A DNA stretch of 64,000 bases, taken from the NCBI GenBank assembly GCA_003991915.1, contig RQTK01000033.1:649178-713177 (forward strand). Reading direction: 5' to 3'. The stretch is from Elysia chlorotica. Its lineage: Eukaryota; Mollusca; Gastropoda; Plakobranchidae. Both the position numbers and the translations under genes were made by a program. The notes beneath the pieces are model-generated. The model worked only from the letters and a program-made list of their open reading frames with translations. It was not told where the DNA came from and ran no database searches. Positions 58,031 to 64,000 of this stretch are shown here, piece by piece (within the stretch, counting starts at the first letter, position 1; every line of letters begins with the position of its first letter).

Positions 58031-60364
58031 TTTTTTAATGGCCGGGTGTTTTTTTTTCTATAATCCTTTTTTATGGCCTTTGCGTCACTATCAGATGCTT
58101 AAATCGGCAAAAACACTCTTCAAACTGTGGACTAGTGTGAGTTGGGGAACTTTGGTTTCCGTAGTTCAATATTTCCTTCAAAAACGTGTCCTTTTTTAAA
58201 TAAAATTATACAAATTAAAAAAAAAAAGAATTTTGAAAGAGACATCGAAATGAAACTAAAAATATAATTCTGAGAAGACAAAATGCTGAGAAACACTTTT
58301 TTCAACACTTATTTTACAAACGTGTCCATTTTTATATAATTACAAAGAGATTTTCTGTTACCAGTGCTTTCATCTTCATAACCTGTAAGTGAATATGCCT
58401 TGGTTTTATCGCCGACAATCATAATTTTGGTTTAAACTGTATTCATCCTTTTTTCTCATAGGTATCCTATTTCTATTTGAATACGTCCTGACACTCTGTT
58501 TGCCCCTCAACTGAACTATCTCCTCTCTCATTTCAAGGCTTACCTTCTATGGGCAAACAGAATCGTTTTATACATTTAAGACCAATGCAATATTTTAAAT
58601 CGATAAAACAGTGAAAACCTTGATTAATGATTAAAAAAAAAACACCAGGTGAGCTTGAAATCCCAGGGCTTAGAAATCTCTGCACTTTAAAATTTTCTCT
58701 TTAATAATTTAAGATTTAGCTTCCACTTTGATAATTAGGTTCCTTGTGTGAGGAATCTACAGAGAGATTAAAAATAAATTAAAAAAACTTAAACCGCCTT
58801 TTTACACCTTTGATTTTGGCTCTATGGTCCGTGACTTTGGTTTTATGTTTAACGCACGGTGCTTGAAACGTGTAGCTATAAATTACTTAGTTCTCTTAAA
58901 GAAATTTGCGTATTTTCTATAAGACTCTGTAAGGTGTCAACATATTTTTCATTTTAAAAGATTTGATCTCTTGGAATGTATTTTGAAACTCATAATTATT
59001 ACACCAATTTTTATGTTTTTACATATCAAATGCTTGTATTGTTAACATAGATGTATTTCTTAATTAATAATTTGTTTAATTTATGTTCTACATAAAATCT
59101 TCGGAACTAGATAAACCAAATGCTAAAGACATAACGTTATTTTGTCTTTCGTTTTGCTAAAAATTTTAATCCCAGTTAATGTATTCCCCCTAAAAAGAGA
59201 TTTATTTCAAAGTATTTTCAAAATGTATATAAAAAAGACTAGCTCTACAAACAAAAAGAAAAATTCTGATTTCTTTTCATTAAAGGCTGATCATTGGGCT
59301 TCGACTCCTAAAATCCTATTTATACCACCATGTGCAGTGCCTTATCTATCTCTGCATATCTGCCGCTGGTTCTCTCTCCTTCTCTGCATCTCTGGCTCTC
59401 TGCCTATCTCTGTCTCCCAGTCCCTCTATGTATCTTCGTGTCTCTATCTCAATTTCTATTCCGCCTCCCCATTCCATCTTTGTCTCTCTGTCTCTCTGTC
59501 CATCTTTGTCTCTCTCTATGCCTCCCTCTCTATTTATGTATTTCTCTATCTCGCTCATGCAAATTATCTCTTCGTTTTTTGTCGCACTCACGTAAACACG
59601 AGTATAGAGATAACCATGGAATCCTCCTTTTGTTTCTATTTGTGACCATCTTCAAACTTTCTGCCCTAGGCAAACTTTTCAAAATGGTTCTTGATGAAAC
59701 CTTATCCTTTTGTATTTGTGTCACACTAGTGCCTTAGCTAACGCATTTTAAATCCGTGAGTTCTAGCCTCTAGCGTCTTTTTATACTTAAGATGCACTCA
59801 ACTTAGTTCACCAATTTTCATAAGAAACTTCATGTTCTTTTAAATGTGAATATAAATATCCGTATTGCCAACAATGTGCCTGATATATCAGGTTATTAAG
59901 AGTTTAAAGCGCGAACAGAACCAATTGATCGACACTTCAGATCCCGTGATTACTAAGAATTTCATCTGCTGAAACTACTCTGTTTAAAAAATGTAAAGTT
60001 ACTTTATCTAAAAAGGTTTTGGCCATGGATGCATCATCAACACAAGGGACTATCGTGTCCAGCAAATGACAAGGACGTACAATTCCATCGATAAAAAGTC
60101 ATGCCTGTGTCTAAATTTAGAGCTATGTACCTTTGTATCTGTTAGCTTGTCATCCCAGTTTGTCAGTAAGCTTCATCAGCTTAATTTTGTGAAGATAGCT
60201 AATTCTTTTTTGTTCTGTTTACTTAAAGATTTGGAATTGTTCTTATTCTGTGCGTTAATACCGCAACATTTATCGATGAAAGCAAATGTTTATGGAAATA
60301 TTCCATCTGTTTTCCGAAAATGGTATTGAATACTACCGTATTTTCTTTCTCACTTTTCTTCTTT

Positions 60365-60366
<2 letters not shown>
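58031..60366. other. AT-rich DNA with a polypyrimidine patch
   Basis: 59330-59545 is a degenerate CTCT/CTATCTCTG tract that generates overlapping Ser/Leu-rich plus frames, the longest 167 codons. The repetitive composition argues against a real gene. The rest shows no feature. Confidence 0.5.
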
Positions 60367-60367
<1 letters not shown>

Positions 60368-60416
<49 letters not shown>

Positions 60417-60420
60417 GTGT
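60368..60420. repeat. (CT)n microsatellite
   Basis: About 25 CT units with one TTT break, ending CTGTGTCTC, at the left edge of a GC-rich island. Confidence 0.95.
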
Positions 60421-60429
60421 CTCTTGTCA

Positions 60430-60690
60430 AACCAAGCAATCAAGCTTGATGACCTCTGTTTCCATGCTGAATTCACCTCCAGGAATTGCCTCCCCCCGTC
60501 CACCGTTCCCTGGCCCGTGCTGCGATTACCCTGTCCCTCTCCATCTCGTCAGTGGCCGTAATTAAGTCTGCAGCCGGCAGCGCCTCGCCCCCTCTGACAA
60601 AGCCGTCCAGTTAACAAAGATGCCTTGTGCCGCAAATTAGTAGCGGTACGGCGCTAATTTGCTCAACATGGAAATGCCCTTGTTTCGACA
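60430..60690. promoter_or_regulatory. Strong candidate conserved element with an inverted homeodomain-type pair
   Basis: GC-rich island in AT-rich flanks. TAATTA lies at 60559-60564 beside CTGCAGCCGGCAGCG. Further right, GCAAATTAG (60632-60640) and CTAATTTGC (60654-60662) are perfect inverted copies separated by 13 bp of CpG-containing sequence. No frame is convincing. It has the look of a developmental enhancer core, though conservation is untested. Confidence 0.45.
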
Positions 60691-61319
60691 TTGGACAAAT
60701 CATTACCCTGACTCCCACTACCAGCCCCACCCTTTGCAAGTTTTGTTCAGTCAGCCTTTCTTTTACTGTTTCGAAAAAAAAATCCTGTTGGTTTTAGGGT
60801 TGTTAGCTAAAGCTATCATGTACCGTCACTACAAAAAGCCATGCACAAGCTCTCTTTATTAAAGTTAAGACATTTTAGACACAAGAAAGACTTATAAACA
60901 ATTTCTCAAAATTGCCTGGGTTGAAACGATTTCTGCTATACCATTATAAGCTGCGTGGTTAGAGGTAACCGTGTTTGTAGTAATTAAGTTAAGCCACCTA
61001 TGTTTGGGAAGCAAACAATGCCAAGGAAACCATGAGCGTCGTCAATACAGCGTTGCTCATTGTTTTCCCCTTGCAAGATGACTTAGGGGATGTGAAGAAA
61101 TACTGAATTACTTCTCCCCGCCTTTCTTACTTCCCAACAATAATCATAATTATAGCAATATTCCCCCACGCCTCCCACGTTTCTCCATCTCAACAATAAT
61201 GATATACCAACGACCCTCAGACACACACATACACACACCTTTCTCCATCCTAACAATAATCATAATATCGACGTTACCCCCCATCTCTCCCACTTTTTTC
61301 CATCCCCACCCAAACCAAG
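60691..61319. other. AT-rich DNA with a short pyrimidine/AC repeat
   Basis: 61085-61320 contains three degenerate copies of a TTTCTCCATCnnAACAATAATnATnAT-like segment separated by CCCCC and ACACAC runs (starting near 61182, 61241 and, more decayed, 61297). Otherwise unremarkable. Confidence 0.5.
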
Positions 61320-61500
61320 CCATAAATTTGCAAGAGCTCCTCTCGGACTGCTTGACTTGCGGATCACATAGTGCCCGAGTATCTAGAGCTGCCTGGAATT
61401 ACGGAATTAACCGCTGCCACCTCCCCGGACTCCTGCAAGAAATCAGCGTTCACGATTCCAGAATCAAATAACGCTGTTCGCTTCGGGGAGAAAAATCAAT
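61320..61500. promoter_or_regulatory. Candidate conserved non-coding element
   Basis: GC-balanced with GGAATTACGGAATTAACCG (paired homeodomain-like AATTA cores) and CTGCCACCTCCCCGG. Overlapping 90- and 70-codon plus frames show no domain. Confidence 0.36.
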
Positions 61501-62519
61501 TTGTATGCTCCATGCGATATCATAATTCTTGGGGTGGTAGGTTTCAAATTTCCAAGCAATTTCGCCAAAAGTGTTGCATTTGAATTCGAAATGCAAAATG
61601 ATAATTTAAAGTAATTCGAAGATTTCACAGAAGGAAATGGCCGCTTTACGCTTATGGGTGGCCAATGAAGTTTCCATACAAAGTGCTTTGTTCATTAAAA
61701 TGTATATGATATAGCTAGACACAATTTAGTTTAAAGAGAGGGGCGTGGCCGGAAAGCTTTCCAAAACCGTAGATGACTAAGTAGTAGATTTTATACTAAT
61801 AAAATTACGGGTAATGCTCCTTAGATTACACTTACTTTCCTCACTATCCTTTCGTGCAATTTAAGACACCCATGGTGTATTTCTTTCATCTAGAAAAAGT
61901 AAAACAATTAAGTTATTTTCTATATAGTACCCAGTTAATGATGATTTTATTAGAGACAATTATTTCATGATATTCTAGTTATATGTCAGTATAGTCATAC
62001 ACACTAACACAACTAACATATAAAAATGGGAACATGTACTCCACATTAATTTTTGTTTTTATTTTCTTATCAAAATATTTCTAACTTCATGTCTCGAAGA
62101 TTGGCCAAAAAAGGTACGGTAGGAATGCTTTTCGATCATGTACAGGATAACAAAGGACAGTTGTATTAAAAGTATGCTTTGGTACAACTTTTTGCACGAT
62201 AATCGGCCCATTAATGAAGAATCAGTGGCTACTTACTTGTGGCATGACATCTGATAACCAGCAAAAGTTAAAATACATTTTTACTTGAATAAACGTAAGT
62301 TAGATCTTGCTCTTTTCATATCAAGATGCCATTTGATATTTTCGACAATTTATTATCCTAAAGGCTTCGCTTTAAAGTTGCCACAGGTTTCTACCGTCTT
62401 TTGCACTAAGAGAAATACATCTTTGAAATCTCAAGTTTTTTCTCGCTTCAAAAAAATCAGGCAAGTGTAATCGCAGGTCTTTGTACAAGTGTATTCTATG
62501 GACTCCTCTTTGCTTTGAA
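61501..62519. other. AT-rich non-coding DNA
   Basis: Nothing recognised. Confidence 0.5.
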
Positions 62520-62820
62520 AATATCTTGGTTTAGCGTTTCTAAGTCGCCTGGCCGCTATTTTTCAAGATATTCTGTTGCGAATCGTGTTTGGAGAGCTCT
62601 CAGGGAGAGGACGAAAAGCAAACGATCGCTCCACCAGTCACACGCCGTCTGAAAGAAAACATTCAATACATTTGGAAAAAAAGAATAACATAGAGGGAAA
62701 ACCTTGATGGGTTTGATGTAGTTTTAAAGAGCCGTCCATTGCAGTTTAATCGGGTTTTCCCCTTAGCTTTCGTATCCATGGCTTGCAGCTGGAGAGAGGA
62801 TGATGACGTTGGACAATTAA
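62520..62820. promoter_or_regulatory. Moderately complex island
   Basis: Two GC-balanced patches (62540-62660 and 62730-62810) with GGCCGCTATTTTTCAAG and GAGAGCTCTC words. Weak candidate, no coding frame. Confidence 0.22.
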
Positions 62821-62982
62821 AATCTATGACATGAAAAAAACGTTTTTTGTGTAAAAATTAACACACACAAAATACTGTTAGATACAGTCAAAGAGAGCAG
62901 AATATAAATTATATAATTTGACCAAAATGCACCAATGCTAAACCACAATCATACATATGAAAATGTTGAAATCGTGAAAGAA

Positions 62983-62985
<3 letters not shown>

Positions 62986-63045
<60 letters not shown>
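62986..63045. repeat. (AG)n microsatellite
   Basis: About 29 uninterrupted AG units. The antisense Ser-Leu frame is an artefact. Confidence 0.95.
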
Positions 63046-63047
<2 letters not shown>

Positions 63048-63439
63048 ATATAAACAGCACTCTAACAAACAGAGGGCGGAATAAATAGAAATTAAAGTGG
63101 AAATTTCACGAGACTTAGAGAAATATTCAAACAGCTTAATATGCACTTCTTAACGGGGCCAGTTATTTCTTCTTGCTCCTAATATTTGGTGTAACTTCGG
63201 ATCTCGTCCGTCTCAAGACGCGAATCGCTATGTTCATACACTTTATCTTTCTTCTTTTCATCATTTCTCTTTACTCCCATTTTTCTTTATTAAAACACCA
63301 TGTTATTATACGTCTAAATATTTCTGTTTTCTTCTCCAGCTTTTTTTCTTTTTGCTCCATATAGCCTCATAAAGGCCATATGTATACTTTGCATGTTTTC
63401 CGTTATTCATCACCATTTTGTTTCTCAACCTCCATGTCT

Positions 63440-63690
63440 ACACAAAAGTCCTTCGCATCCCCTCCCTCAACGGGAAGTCCAAAGGTTGCCAGAGTATCGA
63501 TCGCCCAAGTAGCCATTCCAATAGAATGGTCCTGCCTTGCCGGCTTGGCTGATGTTCAAATGGCGTTTAATACAGGATATTAGCCTTGCGATCCACCCCG
63601 TGCACTCTATTCTCATTTTGCACCGTGCAATATTAATGGTAGAGCTTCAAAGGCGTTCCATGAGGTGCCAAGCGGAGTCCAGCAGAGAAC
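63440..63690. promoter_or_regulatory. Candidate conserved non-coding element near the right edge
   Basis: About 250 bp of complex sequence with GGCTTGGCTGATGTTC, GCACCGTGCAATATTAATGG and GGCGTTTAATACAGG words. Frames are short and without domains. Confidence 0.37.
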
Positions 63691-64000
63691 CTATCTCTAA
63701 CTGACTTGATTTGTCATAACCAACATGTGGTGTATGGAGCTATATTTAGCAGCATAACATTGGTTGTTGCCAATATTGCACGATAGTGGCGTTTCTACTG
63801 CTTTTAGAATCCAGACCAATGCCAATAAATCATTCGGCGAAATATCTTCTTCAATACTGAGTAATAACACTCCATTGATACGAATATGGAGTCAATAAAT
63901 ATAAGTTAAACAAGCAGCGTCTATATCTAGAAGAGCAAAATTGTTTTAGTTTTATTTCATTATCCTAGAGGAGATGCTTTAGATTAGCCACCTTTGTAAA
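63691..64000. other. AT-rich right edge
   Basis: No feature recognised before the window ends. Confidence 0.5.

Noticed and set aside
59142..59645. 167-codon plus frame with cysteine and serine-rich stretches
   Set aside because: The right two-thirds is a degenerate CTCT/CTGTCTC tract open in several frames at once, and the left third has no recognisable domain.

Overview
The window looks like a gene-poor stretch of an animal nuclear genome, from either a large intergenic regulatory domain or a very long intron. It is AT-rich and carries dense, long simple-sequence arrays: CT/AG, CTGT/ACAG, GGTA/GATA, GAA, TAG, CAT and ATT. It also holds tRNA-derived repeat heads, a decayed LINE and one 410-base assembly gap. 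There are no bacterial-style operons, and no open frame has the length or composition of an intact single-exon gene. This repeat profile is common in lophotrochozoan genomes, especially molluscs. That placement is inference from composition, not from a recognised gene.

Layout. 1-12 kb: AT-rich DNA with compound CT/CTGT and AG/ACAG arrays at about 1.9, 4.7, 5.4, 6.5, 10.1, 10.8 and 11.5 kb, and more complex islands at 2.6, 7.4, 8.0-8.5 and 9.1 kb. 12-20 kb: islands at 12.2, 13 and 14.6 kb, then about 5 kb of featureless DNA. 20-25 kb: a GGTA/GATA array, an ETS-type site, a cluster of islands at 21.5-24.5 kb, a tRNA-like SINE head, a GAA tract of about 53 units and a TAG tract of about 48 units. 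26-30 kb: islands and a candidate first exon at 28.9 kb. 31-38 kb: a 170-bp zero-loop palindrome, the assembly gap, a second tRNA-like head, a perfect 205-bp duplication and a 1.47-kb tandem duplication. 38-49 kb: islands plus tandem duplications with periods of 392, 179 and 46 bp. 49-52 kb: a GC-rich CpG-containing island, a second candidate first exon behind a nuclear-receptor-type hexamer cluster, and a dead LINE reverse transcriptase. 52-64 kb: mostly AT-rich, with islands at 52.8, 55.3, 57.9, 60.6, 61.4 and 63.5 kb.

The most coherent reading combines two observations. First, two short plus-strand open segments (28871-28937 and 50643-50763) each start with ATG, end at a good splice donor, and leave exactly one base of an incomplete codon. 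They could be alternative first exons of one gene whose body lies mostly beyond the right edge. Second, roughly two dozen short, GC-balanced, non-repetitive islands rich in homeodomain, SOX, MEF2, TCF, E-box, CRE and nuclear-receptor-like motifs lie in AT-rich DNA. They resemble conserved non-coding regulatory elements. Together these suggest the 5' regulatory landscape or large first intron(s) of a regulated gene. I could not name that gene. Neither conservation nor transcription can be tested here, so all these calls are moderate or low confidence.
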